DNA of 64,000 bases from Pseudomonadota bacterium. Lineage in GTDB: Bacteria > Pseudomonadota > Gammaproteobacteria > Burkholderiales > Burkholderiaceae_C. A program made the translations under genes and the position numbers. Positions 8,092 through 18,875 of this stretch are shown in pieces; the first letter of the stretch is position 1; the number at the start of each line of letters is the position of its first letter. The stretch lies in NCBI GenBank assembly GCA_023442945.1, contig JAEZWW010000082.1, forward strand, positions 3,500-67,499, in the 5' to 3' direction. The notes beneath the pieces are model-generated. The model saw nothing but the letters and a program-made list of their open reading frames with translations, was not told where the DNA came from and searched no databases.

Positions 8092-8772
8092 TCAGGGCTT
8101 GCCCGGGCGACCGTCCGAGGCAGTAGCGGAGAACGTGGGGTGCCCGCCCGCCACGATGCGGGCACGTGTCCCGTCGATGAGCGTGGTCAGAAAGCCGTAC
8201 GCGTGGGCGTCCAGCGCAGCGCGGGTCATCTTGGGGCCGAAAAAGCCGTTGACGTACAGGGAGGCGACACCGTGGACCATCGAATGCGCTTGGCGCGACA
8301 ACCAGCCGACTTCGGCCTCGTCGAAACCGACCACCGCGCGGCAATCGCTGACGGCTTGGTACAGCACGGCCATCGCTTTGCCGCCGGCTTCGATCAGGTT
8401 GGGGTGTGCGGCCAAGTGGATCTCAGGGCTGTACATCAGCCGGTACACATGGGGGCGGCTGGCGGCGAAGTCGATGTAGGCCATGCCGCAGGCTTTGAGC
8501 GCGTCGATCGGGTCGGTGCACGCCGCCCGCGCCGCGTCTTCACGCGCGGTGAGGTCGGTGAACGCTTCGGCCAGCGCGGCCGCCAGCAGCGCTTCGCGGC
8601 TCTTGAAATGGCGGTAGGGCGCGGCATTGCTCACGCCGGCGCGCTCGGCCGTGGCGCGCAGGTTCAACTGCGGGCCGCTGCCCGATTCGATCTGTTCCAG
8701 CGCCGCCGCCACCAGCGCGCGCCGCAGATCGCCGTGGTGGTACGGCGCCTTGGGGACGATGGGTGTGTTCAA
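8092..8772 (-). CDS. TetR/AcrR-family transcriptional regulator
   Basis: The 226-residue regulator has an N-terminal TetR helix-turn-helix (about residues 13-60), with LRATAERAGVSNAAPYRHFK as its core. The C-terminal ligand domain contains the segment SRQAHSMVHGVASLYVNG, as in the WHG-type TetR group. The start is a TTG at 8772; a stop lies three codons upstream and no later Met precedes the helix-turn-helix, so a rare start codon is needed. No target gene sits next to it in a divergent position. It is bounded by its own terminator, so it may act at a distance or on itself. Confidence 0.85.
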   Translation of the reverse strand: MNTPIVPKAPYHHGDLRRALVAAALEQIESGSGPQLNLRATAERAGVSNAAPYRHFKSREALLAAALAEAFTDLTAREDAARAACTDPIDALKACGMAYIDFAASRPHVYRLMYSPEIHLAAHPNLIEAGGKAMAVLYQAVSDCRAVVGFDEAEVGWLSRQAHSMVHGVASLYVNGFFGPKMTRAALDAHAYGFLTTLIDGTRARIVAGGHPTFSATASDGRPGKP

Positions 8773-9168
8773 AACGCATCAGCCGGCGTAGCCAGGGCCT
8801 TTTTCATGTTGACGCTATTTACATAAATGCTTACGCTTCAAGTTGTCAGTGTTAACTTGACTCCAAGAAGTCTGCTGTCTCAGGGGGATACGTCGCGCAG
8901 CCCCTGACTGGGTACCCCATCGTACCCAGTTGGGGTGCTGGACGCGAAACGGCAGACATAGTCGAGCCCCGCGAGGGGCACTTCCGCAAGAACGGCTTTC
9001 GCCCATGTTGCATGCAGTTGCGGTTCATACGGTCAACGTTGCTGACAAATGCTGCAAATTCAGGTTGCGACAGCCAATGGCTGTCAGCGCATTGACTTGC
9101 CGCATACCACGCGCGTACGCTTCGGTTGCCCTCACACCGATCGCGGGGTTGCTACCCCCGCGCCGCAT
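8773..9168. other. 396-base gap with hairpins and a possible operator, no gene seen
   Basis: No convincing coding sequence. It holds an incomplete dyad GTCAGTGTTAACTTGAC (8845-8861) about 75 bases upstream of the TetR start, a candidate autoregulatory site. A hairpin CTGGGTAC / GTACCCAG lies at 8908-8929 and another, GCCCCGCGAGGGGC, at 8966-8979. The remainder shows nothing recognised. Confidence 0.45.
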
Positions 9169-9930
9169 TCAGCGCGAACTGCCGCAGCGCGCCTGCGCCA
9201 GCACGACCAGCCTCCCTTGTGCATCGGTCACCCAGCCGACGACGCCCAGCCGTTCCGGCTGCGTGCCTTCCGGCAGGTTCATCGGCCGCCACAGCTGGTA
9301 GGGCCAGTCGGCTGAGGGTTGTGGTTCGATTGGCTCGGTCAGCAGGTTGCGCACCAACTGGCGCGGCACGGGTGAGCCTTCCGTGCCCGCGGGCAACCAT
9401 TCGACCAGCGCCAACCAGCCAGTAAAAGGGCCTTGCGCGTCCCGCTGGGCGTTGAAACGGAGGGACGCGCCGACGTAGCCGCCCAACGCCAGACCGTGTT
9501 GCACGCGCAGTCGGTGCTGGCCGACGGGCTCGCTTTCGCTCTTGCTTTGCGACTGCGTGAATGCCCCACCTTCGGGGATGGGCAAAGGCGAGGCATCCAG
9601 CCGCTGCCGGGCTTCGCGGCGCGCGACGGCGGCCATGGGGGCGTCGTCGCCGCTGTCTGCCGGGACGACCCAGTCCAGCACGACCGCACCCCGTGGTGCC
9701 GGCGCCAGGGGTTGGCCGGTCCAGCAATCGGGGCAATCGGCGCTCATGAAGCGCTCCACCAGCCAGCGCGGGGCGCGCTGACCATCGCTGCTGCAGGAAG
9801 CGGGCGGCTCGGCCTGCGACGCGCCATGCGCCATCAGCGCGAGCAGGGCGGTGGCCACGTGCAACGCCCGCAGCGGGTGGCACCAGCGGTACGTGCGTGC
9901 GTGCGCAGGGGCGTGTGATGGGCTGGGCAT
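9169..9930 (-). CDS. Exported protein with a CxxC motif, function unknown
   Basis: The 253-residue protein starts with a signal peptide: basic stretch RTYRW, hydrophobic core HVATALLALM and a likely cleavage after ASQA (residue 40). A thioredoxin-like CPDC motif lies at residues 66-69 in FMSADCPDCW, suggesting a periplasmic redox or thiol role; the rest is not recognised. It is reminiscent of DUF1223-type proteins but not a clear member. The ATG at 9930 is chosen; a GTG 18 bases upstream is in frame. It is divergent from uvrD with only 46 bases between starts. Confidence 0.65.
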   Translation of the reverse strand: MPSPSHAPAHARTYRWCHPLRALHVATALLALMAHGASQAEPPASCSSDGQRAPRWLVERFMSADCPDCWTGQPLAPAPRGAVVLDWVVPADSGDDAPMAAVARREARQRLDASPLPIPEGGAFTQSQSKSESEPVGQHRLRVQHGLALGGYVGASLRFNAQRDAQGPFTGWLALVEWLPAGTEGSPVPRQLVRNLLTEPIEPQPSADWPYQLWRPMNLPEGTQPERLGVVGWVTDAQGRLVVLAQARCGSSR

Positions 9931-9976
9931 ATCGGGTGGGAAAGGCACGTTGGCGGCGGCTTTCTACAATCGGGCC

Positions 9977-12376
<2,400 letters not shown>

Positions 12377-12381
12377 CGAAT

Positions 12382-12449
12382 CGCTATAAAAAGAGAAGCT
12401 GGCCGCGCAGATGGTTGTAGGGCTGCGGGTCGATTTGGCTTGAAAAAAC
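12382..12449 (+). repeat. Dispersed repeat copy 4
   Basis: GCTAT, then AGCTGGCCGCGCAG and GGTTGTAGGGC, then CGATTTGGCTTGAAAAAACC. It follows uvrD and its A-tract serves the terminator of the convergent gene. Confidence 0.75.
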
Positions 12450-12482
12450 CGCTGGCCACCCATCGGGGCCCAGCGGCCAGCG
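12442..12482 (-). terminator. Intrinsic terminator of the BPSS1780-family gene
   Basis: CGCTGGCC (12450-12457) pairs with GGCCAGCG (12475-12482). On the minus strand the stem is followed by six T. Confidence 0.7.
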
Positions 12483-12493
12483 CTGTACGGCGA

Positions 12494-13315
12494 TCAGGCT
12501 TCGGCGCTGCCTTCTGCCGGCATGTCGCTCACGTCGAAGGTGTCGCGGAACGTGGCCCACAGGGCGGCCAGCATGATGGTCGAGATCGCCAGGCTCACCG
12601 GCACCATGGCGCCCAGGGCGATGTTCGGGTTGCCCAGCATGCCCGACACCATCATCAGCACCAGCAGGGCCAGCATGCCGATCATGAGCAAGCCCATGAA
12701 GAAGACGATATAGGCGCCGGCATTGCGCAGCACCCCCACGGCGCTGAAGAACAGGCTTTTGGCGATCGGCACCTGGTACCAATGCACCAGCGCCGGGGCG
12801 TGCCAGAACAGGATCGACACGGGTAGGAACAGCACCAGCGTCAGCATCGTCATGCGCATGTTGGCGCGCATGGCTTCCTGGACGGCCGGGTCCTTCAGGA
12901 TCTCCGGGGTGAGCTGACCGCCCTTGGCCGCCAGCAGTTCGGCCATCTTCCCCTGATCGCCCACCATGGACGCGATGCCCACGATCAACAGCCCGGCGGC
13001 CGCGTACAGCACGCCCAGCACAAGCATCGACCGCGTGTTGGCGGGCGACACGCGAAACGCCGTCAGCAGCAGCCGGGGCATCGGGAAGCGCCCCGCTTCC
13101 ACGGTGCGCGACGCGGCCATCATGCCGACCGTGAAGGCGGGCACCAACATCAGCGACACGAATTCGCCCGCCAGCGGCACGTAGCCCGCCAACTGGCTGA
13201 AGGCCATGAAGACGAAGAACAGACCGGCAAAGGCCAGCGGCTGCTTGAAGAACAGGCGCAGGCCTTCACGCACCCACTGCGTGCCGGTGCGGGCCGGGAC
13301 GACGTGCAGCTTCAT
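12494..13315 (-). CDS. BPSS1780-family integral membrane protein
   Basis: The 273-residue protein has about six hydrophobic segments and begins MKLHVVPARTGTQWVREGLR, the hallmark of the BPSS1780 family, which is common in Burkholderiales and of unknown function. Other family-like segments are FFKQPLAFAGLFFVFM and LFWHAPALVHWYQVP. The start overlaps the stop of thrB by ATGA, so it is translationally coupled to homoserine kinase. The pairing with thrB says little about its role. Confidence 0.85.
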   Translation of the reverse strand: MKLHVVPARTGTQWVREGLRLFFKQPLAFAGLFFVFMAFSQLAGYVPLAGEFVSLMLVPAFTVGMMAASRTVEAGRFPMPRLLLTAFRVSPANTRSMLVLGVLYAAAGLLIVGIASMVGDQGKMAELLAAKGGQLTPEILKDPAVQEAMRANMRMTMLTLVLFLPVSILFWHAPALVHWYQVPIAKSLFFSAVGVLRNAGAYIVFFMGLLMIGMLALLVLMMVSGMLGNPNIALGAMVPVSLAISTIMLAALWATFRDTFDVSDMPAEGSAEA

Positions 13316-14298
13316 GGCAGCAGCGGGTTGGCCACGCGCGCGCGCAGCACGCGCTCGAAATGCGTGGGGTCGTGCGGTTTAAGCATGCTGGCTTCGCGTG
13401 GCAGGTGGTAGTCCCACAGGCGCGAGATCCAGAAGCGCAACGCGCCGGCGCGCAGCATGGCGGGCAGCAGGCGGCGCTCAGCGTCCGTCAGCGGGCGCAC
13501 CGCGGTGTAGGCGGCCAGCATGGCTTGCGTGCGCGCGGCGTCGGCCTGGCCCGTGGGCAAGTCAATAGCCCAGTCGTTCAGCGTGACCGCCAGGTCGAAC
13601 AGCCAGGCGTCGACCCCGGCGAAGTAGAAGTCGAAAAAGCCGGACAGCACGGGCTGCTCGGGCGTGCCTTCGAACATCACGTTGTCGCGGAACAGGTCGG
13701 CGTGGATCGGACCGCGCGGCAGGGCGGCGTAGGCCGACCCGGCGGCGATGTGGTTCTGGTAAGCGAGTTCGGTGCGGATCAGCGCGGCTTGCGCAGCGTC
13801 CAGGTGCGGCAACACCACCGGCACCGTCTCATTCCACCAGGGCAGGCCACGCAGGTTGGGCTGGCGCAAGGGGTAGTCGCGCCCCGCTAGGTGGGCGCGT
13901 GCCAGCATGTCGCCGACGGCGGCGCAGTGCGCCACCCGGGGCTGTAATTCGCTCTTACCGCGCAGGCGGTTGACGACGGCAGCGGGCTTGCCGCACACCG
14001 TGTGCAGGATGTCGTCTTCTTCGGGCCCGATAGGCACGCCCCGGGCCTTGGCCTGAGGCTCGGGCACCGGCACGCCGTGCTGCGCCAGGTGCTTCATCAG
14101 GTGCAGGTAGAAGGGCAATTGCGCATGGTGCAGGCGCTCGAACAGCGTCAGCACCCATTCGCCCTGGTCGGTGGTGGCGAAGTAGTTGGTGTTTTCGATG
14201 CCGCCTTCAATGCCGCGCAGCGCGGTCAATTCACCCAGGCCCAGGGCGCGCATCAGCGCGCCGGCCTCCTGGTCGGAAACTTCGGTGTAAACCGCCAT
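13312..14298 (-). CDS. thrB: Homoserine kinase, APH-fold type
   Basis: The enzyme phosphorylates homoserine in threonine synthesis. The 328-residue protein is the aminoglycoside-phosphotransferase-like ThrB of proteobacteria, not the GHMP type. It begins MAVYTEVSDQEA, with the ATP-site strand GIEGGIENTNYFATT, the Brenner-type motif IHADLFRDNVMF (catalytic Asp) and GFFDFYFAGVDAWLFDLA (metal-binding Asp). The order polA / DUF2782 gene / thrB is also known in Pseudomonas, with polA divergent. Confidence 0.94.
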   Translation of the reverse strand: MAVYTEVSDQEAGALMRALGLGELTALRGIEGGIENTNYFATTDQGEWVLTLFERLHHAQLPFYLHLMKHLAQHGVPVPEPQAKARGVPIGPEEDDILHTVCGKPAAVVNRLRGKSELQPRVAHCAAVGDMLARAHLAGRDYPLRQPNLRGLPWWNETVPVVLPHLDAAQAALIRTELAYQNHIAAGSAYAALPRGPIHADLFRDNVMFEGTPEQPVLSGFFDFYFAGVDAWLFDLAVTLNDWAIDLPTGQADAARTQAMLAAYTAVRPLTDAERRLLPAMLRAGALRFWISRLWDYHLPREASMLKPHDPTHFERVLRARVANPLLP

Positions 14299-14320
14299 GT
14301 CGTCGGTCGGTCAGCGCAGC

Positions 14321-14683
14321 TTAGAACTGGACTTTCCAGACCCGGCGGCCGGGCGCGCCCGGGCCGGCTTCACCCGCGCCCATGTTGGTCGGGTCGGCCG
14401 GCTGCACGCTGTACGGCGGCACGTTGGCCTTGGGCTGCACGGTGATGCTCTTGGTTTCGCCGCCTGTGCGCACCTCGTCCACGCGGCTGCCCGCGTCTTC
14501 GGTGCGGATGTGCTCCACGCGCTGCGTGCGGCGGTCCAGCCGCGGTGCGTCGCGCGTCACCTCGGCGCCGGCAGCGCCGGCCGAAGCTGGCTGGGCCGGT
14601 GCAGGCGCTTGCGCCCAGGCGCCGACCACCCCCGAAAGGGCCCAGGTGGCCATAGTGGCCCGGAGTAAAACAGTTGCACGCAT
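14321..14683 (-). CDS. DUF2782-like exported small protein
   Basis: The 120-residue protein has a signal peptide (TMATWALSGVVGAWAQA), an Ala/Pro-rich linker and a C-terminal domain with VEHIRTEDAGSRVDEVRTGG and ITVQPKANVPPYSVQP. That pattern resembles DUF2782, and the gene sits between polA and thrB just as the DUF2782 gene does in pseudomonads. Function is unknown. It lies 22 bases upstream of thrB on the same strand, so it is probably co-transcribed with it. Confidence 0.72.
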   Translation of the reverse strand: MRATVLLRATMATWALSGVVGAWAQAPAPAQPASAGAAGAEVTRDAPRLDRRTQRVEHIRTEDAGSRVDEVRTGGETKSITVQPKANVPPYSVQPADPTNMGAGEAGPGAPGRRVWKVQF

Positions 14684-14741
14684 GTCCCGATTCTAGTGGG
14701 GGGCGCATGCACCCCTGTAGGACGGCGTGCACAATCCGCCC

Positions 14742-17600
14742 ATGAACGACGTGCCTTCTTCCGCCGCCCCTGAGGCGAGCCCGAACGACGCCCCGGCCAC
14801 CGTCGCCGCCCGGCCGACGATGCTGCTGGTCGACGGCTCCAGCTACCTGTACCGCGCCTACCACGCCATGCCCGATCTGCGGGCCGACCCGGCCGACCGC
14901 GCCAGCCAGCCCACGGGCGCCATCCGCGGCATGATCAACATGCTGAACAGCTTGCGCAAGGACTATCCCGACGCCGCCTACGTCGCCTGCGTGTTCGACG
15001 CCTCCGGACCCACCTTCCGCGACGACATCTACCCGGAATACAAAGCGCAACGCGCACCCATGCCGGACGATTTGCGCAGCCAGATCGCGCCCATCCACGA
15101 AGTGGTGCGCCTGATGGGCTGGCCGGTGCTGGCCGTGCCCGGGGTGGAGGCCGACGACGTCATCGGCACGCTGGCCAAGGCGGGTGAGGCGAAGGGGCTG
15201 GAGGTGGTGATTTCGAGCGGTGACAAGGATTTGGCGCAGCTGGTTACGCCGGCCATCTCCATCATCGACACCATGAATGGCAAGCGCCGCGACGTGGCTG
15301 GCGTGCTGGCCGAATTCGGCGTGTCGGCCGCGCAGATGCTGGACTACCAGACCCTGGTCGGCGACAGCGTCGACAACGTGCCGGGCGTCGACAAGGTCGG
15401 CCCGAAGACGGCCGCGAAATGGTTGGCCGAGTATGGGTCGCTTGATGCGCTGGTGGCGCAGGCCGACAAGGTGAAGGGCGCGGCGGGCGAGAACCTGCGC
15501 AAGGCGCTGGACTGGCTGCCGACCGGGCGCCAGCTGCTGCAGATCCGCACCGACTGCGATTTGACGGGGCATGTTGAGGGGTTGCCTGCTCTGGATTCGA
15601 TAGCTGCCCGCGCAGGTGAGATTAGCGCCTTGGCCGAGTTTTATGAGAAATATGGCTTTCGCACCCTGGCCAAGGCCGTGCAAAGTGGCGCGGCGGCGAA
15701 AGGGGCGAGCAAGGGCGCCAAGCCGGCCGCAGACGCCACCACGGCGCCACAGACCGATCTGTTCGGCGGCGAGCCGGTGGCATCCAAAGCGGGCGACACG
15801 CTGGCTTACGACACCGTCCTGGATTGGCCCAGCTTCGACACCTGGCTGGCCCGCATCGAACAGGCCGAGCTGACGGCGATCGACACCGAAACGACCTCGC
15901 TGGACGAGATGCAGGCGCGCATCGTCGGCATCTCGCTCAGCGTCGCGCCGGGGCAGGCCGCCTACATCCCGTTGGCCCACAGCGGGCCGGACGCGCCCGA
16001 GCAGTTGCCGATCGACGAGGTGCTGGCGCGCCTGAAGCCTTGGCTGGAAAACCCCGCCAAAAAAAAGCTGGGCCAGCACTTCAAGTACGACCGCCATGTG
16101 TTTGCCAACCACGGCATTCAGGTGGCCGGTTTTGTGCACGACACCATGCTGGAAAGCTACGTGCTGGAAGTGCACCGCCCGCACGGCCTGGCCAGTTTGG
16201 CGCAGCGCCACCTGGGGCGCGCCGGCATTAACTACGAAGACCTGTGCGGCAAGGGCGCGCACCAGATCCCGTTTGCGCAGGTGCCGGTCGACAAGGCTGC
16301 GCACTACGCCTGCGAAGACGCCGACCAGACGCTGGACGTGCACCTGGCGCTGTGGCCGCAGCTCGAGAAGGACGAGCGCCTGCGCGCGATCTACGAGCTG
16401 GAAATCGCCACCAGCGAAGTGCTGTTCACCATGGAGCGCACCGGCGTGCGCATCGACGCCGACCAGTTGCGCCAGCAAAGCCACGACCTGGGTCAGCGCA
16501 TCCTGGCGCTGGAACAAGAGGCGCACGATTTGGCCGGCCAGCCCTTCAACCTGGGCAGTCCCAAGCAGATCGGCGAGATCTTTTTCGTCAAACTCGGCTT
16601 GCCCGTGGTCAAGAAAACTGCGACCGGCGCGCCCAGCACGGACGAAGAGGTGCTGGAAAAGCTGGCCGAAGACTATCCGCTGCCCGCGCGCATCCTGGAG
16701 CACCGCGGCTTGTCCAAGCTCAAGGGCACCTACACCGACAAGCTGCCGCAGATGGTCGATCCGGCCACCAGCCGCGTGCACACGCACTATGCGCAGGCCG
16801 TGGCGGTGACGGGGCGCCTGTCCAGCAACGACCCCAACCTCCAGAACATCCCGGTGCGCACGGCCGAAGGGCGGCGCATCCGTGAAGCCTTTGTCGCCGC
16901 GCCGGGCCACGTCATCGTCAGCGCCGACTACAGCCAGATCGAGCTGCGGATCATGGCGCACCTGTCGGGCGACGAAGCGCTGCTGAAAGCCTTCACCGAA
17001 GGGCTGGACGTGCACCGCGCCACGGCCGCCGAAGTCTTCAGCGTGACGGCGGAGCAGGTCAGCAGCGAACAGCGCCGCTACGCCAAGGTCATCAACTTCG
17101 GCCTGATCTACGGCATGAGCAGCTTTGGCCTGGCGCGTAACCTGGGGATCGACAATACGGCGGCCAAGAACTACATCGACCGCTACTTTGAGCGCTACCC
17201 CGGCGTGCGCCGCTACATGGACGACACGGTCACCTTCGCCCGCGCCAACGGCTACGTCGAAACCGTCTTCGGCCGCCGCCTGTACCTGCCCGAGATCAAC
17301 GGCGGCAACGGCCCGCGCAAGAAAGCGGCCGAGCGCCAGGCCATCAACGCGCCCATGCAGGGCACGGCGGCCGACCTGATCAAGAAGTCCATGGTGGCCG
17401 TGCAGGACGTGCTGCAAAAAGAGAAGCGTGCCACGCGCATGGTGATGCAGGTGCACGACGAGCTGGTGTTCGAGGTGCCCGACATGGAGCTGGACTGGGC
17501 ACGTGCCGAAGTCCCGCGCCTGATGGCCAGCGCGGCCGAGCTCAAGGTCCCGCTGCTGGCCGAAGTCGGCGTGGGGCCGAACTGGGAGCAGGCGCATTGA
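14742..17600 (+). CDS. polA: DNA polymerase I
   Basis: Pol I fills repair gaps and replaces RNA primers. The 952-residue protein has all three domains. The 5' nuclease (about 30-300) shows MLLVDGSSYLYRAYHA, VPGVEADDVIGTLA and ISSGDKDLAQLV. The 3'-5' exonuclease keeps its acidic pair in AIDTETTSLD and the late LGQHFKYDRHV and HYACEDADQT motifs, so proofreading is probably active. The polymerase shows SADYSQIELR, RRYAKVINFGLIYGMS and MQVHDELVFEV. Residues 287-291 (IAARA) and flanks, at the end of the nuclease domain, are encoded by repeat copy 5. The ATG at 14742 is preferred to a GTG five codons upstream. Ala-rich linker at about 315-340. Confidence 0.96.
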   Translation: MNDVPSSAAPEASPNDAPATVAARPTMLLVDGSSYLYRAYHAMPDLRADPADRASQPTGAIRGMINMLNSLRKDYPDAAYVACVFDASGPTFRDDIYPEYKAQRAPMPDDLRSQIAPIHEVVRLMGWPVLAVPGVEADDVIGTLAKAGEAKGLEVVISSGDKDLAQLVTPAISIIDTMNGKRRDVAGVLAEFGVSAAQMLDYQTLVGDSVDNVPGVDKVGPKTAAKWLAEYGSLDALVAQADKVKGAAGENLRKALDWLPTGRQLLQIRTDCDLTGHVEGLPALDSIAARAGEISALAEFYEKYGFRTLAKAVQSGAAAKGASKGAKPAADATTAPQTDLFGGEPVASKAGDTLAYDTVLDWPSFDTWLARIEQAELTAIDTETTSLDEMQARIVGISLSVAPGQAAYIPLAHSGPDAPEQLPIDEVLARLKPWLENPAKKKLGQHFKYDRHVFANHGIQVAGFVHDTMLESYVLEVHRPHGLASLAQRHLGRAGINYEDLCGKGAHQIPFAQVPVDKAAHYACEDADQTLDVHLALWPQLEKDERLRAIYELEIATSEVLFTMERTGVRIDADQLRQQSHDLGQRILALEQEAHDLAGQPFNLGSPKQIGEIFFVKLGLPVVKKTATGAPSTDEEVLEKLAEDYPLPARILEHRGLSKLKGTYTDKLPQMVDPATSRVHTHYAQAVAVTGRLSSNDPNLQNIPVRTAEGRRIREAFVAAPGHVIVSADYSQIELRIMAHLSGDEALLKAFTEGLDVHRATAAEVFSVTAEQVSSEQRRYAKVINFGLIYGMSSFGLARNLGIDNTAAKNYIDRYFERYPGVRRYMDDTVTFARANGYVETVFGRRLYLPEINGGNGPRKKAAERQAINAPMQGTAADLIKKSMVAVQDVLQKEKRATRMVMQVHDELVFEVPDMELDWARAEVPRLMASAAELKVPLLAEVGVGPNWEQAH
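15588..15642 (+). repeat. Dispersed repeat copy 5, inside polA
   Basis: GCTCTGGATTCG then ATAGCTGCCCGCGCAGG, followed by ATTAGCGC and TGGCCGAGTTT, matching the intergenic copies. It is read in frame as I-A-A-R-A at codons 287-291 of polA. Confidence 0.7.
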
Positions 17601-17675
17601 GTGTGAGGCGTCTGCCGACGCAGCCCACACGCCGATGGGCGATCTTGGCCACGTTTCAGCGCTGCGCGCTGGCGT

Positions 17676-18680
17676 TCAGGCTGCTGTTCGCGCCCGCCAG
17701 TCCTTCGGTGCCACACCAAACTGGTCAATGAACCAGCGCGTGAACGAGCCCTGGCGCGTGTAGCCCAACAGCGCGGCGATGCGGCCGAGTGTGTACTTGG
17801 GGTTTTTCATGTAGCGCTGCACCAGGTCGCGCCGCACGGCGTTGACTTCGCTTGAGAACGATGAGCCTGCGTGGTCCAGCCGGCGTTGCAGAGTACGCAC
17901 GCTGAGGTGCAAGTGGGTGGCGACGCGTTCGATGGAGGCGCCGCCGTCGATAGGCAGCAGCATGAAGACCGCCTGGCGCACTTCCTGCAAGGCGATGTCT
18001 GGCGCGGTGGCGTTCTGCGGGCGCGCCAGGCTTTCGGCGTAGCGCACCAGGGCCGGATCGGCCGACGGGTTGGCCGCGTCCAGGTCGGCCACGGACAGTA
18101 CGATTTCGTTCATCTCGCCGCCGAACTGCAGGGGACAGGCGAAGACCTGTCGGTGCCATCGGGTGTCGGCCGGTGCTGGGTGCTCGAACTGGACGCTGCG
18201 CGGATGCCAGGTGGCTCCCAACACGGCCTGGCAGCTGCGCACGATGACGCCGGCGGAGAGTTCGGTGGCCTGAACCAAAGGCGCGGGCATGTCCACCATC
18301 AGTTCGTGGCGCAGCACGGCGACCTGGCCCTGCACGTCTAGGCCGATCGCCAGCGCATCGTTGGCCAGGTAGTGGTATTCGATCGCGGTTTGCCACATGT
18401 CGCGCAGGCTGCGCTTGTGCGCCATCAAGACACCGAGCAGGCCGAAGTCCAGCGCGTGGCGCTGCTGCGCCATCTGTAGGCCGAGTGAAGGGCAGTTGGC
18501 CCGACTGGCGGCGAGGTCCATCAGCTCGCACACCTTGCTGACCCGCAGCCGCACATCGGTGTTGACCAGGGCGGCCGGGTCCAGGCCCACCTCACGGATC
18601 AAGGCGTGCGGATCGAGGCCCACGCTGCGCGCCACGGTGACGAAACCGTTGAGGGTGGCTGAGCGAACCAGGGTCTCCAT
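17676..18680 (-). CDS. AraC-family transcriptional regulator
   Basis: The 334-residue protein has the N-terminal domain of the OruR-type AraC regulators (METLVRSATLNGF..., VGLDPHALIREVGLDPAAL) and a C-terminal double helix-turn-helix (about 235-330) with ASIERVATHLHLSVRTLQRR and LGRIAALLGYTRQGSFTRWF. It is divergent from the catabolic cluster beginning at 18876, with 195 bases between the starts, and is the obvious candidate activator of it. Members of this group usually sense a pathway substrate or intermediate; the ligand is unknown. Confidence 0.88.
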   Translation of the reverse strand: METLVRSATLNGFVTVARSVGLDPHALIREVGLDPAALVNTDVRLRVSKVCELMDLAASRANCPSLGLQMAQQRHALDFGLLGVLMAHKRSLRDMWQTAIEYHYLANDALAIGLDVQGQVAVLRHELMVDMPAPLVQATELSAGVIVRSCQAVLGATWHPRSVQFEHPAPADTRWHRQVFACPLQFGGEMNEIVLSVADLDAANPSADPALVRYAESLARPQNATAPDIALQEVRQAVFMLLPIDGGASIERVATHLHLSVRTLQRRLDHAGSSFSSEVNAVRRDLVQRYMKNPKYTLGRIAALLGYTRQGSFTRWFIDQFGVAPKDWRARTAA

Positions 18681-18875
18681 GGGGCTGAACTCCGACGTTG
18701 GCGGTACGCATTGGGGTTTCCACTAGGTGGCATCTTATGCGAAATATATGGCGCCAAAAGAGAAACTTGAAGGCCGCTTCGTCCCTAAAGTTCGCCCATC
18801 CGCTGGCCTTGCACCTCCCCCTTGATCCACCGCGCAAGACGCGATCGACTGGCGGCAACCCCACAGGAGCACATG
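18681..18875. promoter_or_regulatory. Divergent control region of AraC gene and catabolic cluster
   Basis: 195 bases separate the two start codons and contain a locally A/T-rich stretch (GCGAAATATATGG, 18739-18751) that could hold a -10 box. No clear direct repeats for AraC binding are visible by eye. Confidence 0.4.

Noticed and set aside
8815..9006. A 63-codon minus-strand frame in the gap after the TetR gene
   Set aside because: There is no ribosome site and it runs through hairpins; composition is not protein-like.
14370..17630. A 1086-codon open frame antisense to polA
   Set aside because: It is the reverse shadow of DNA polymerase I, with no recognisable domain.
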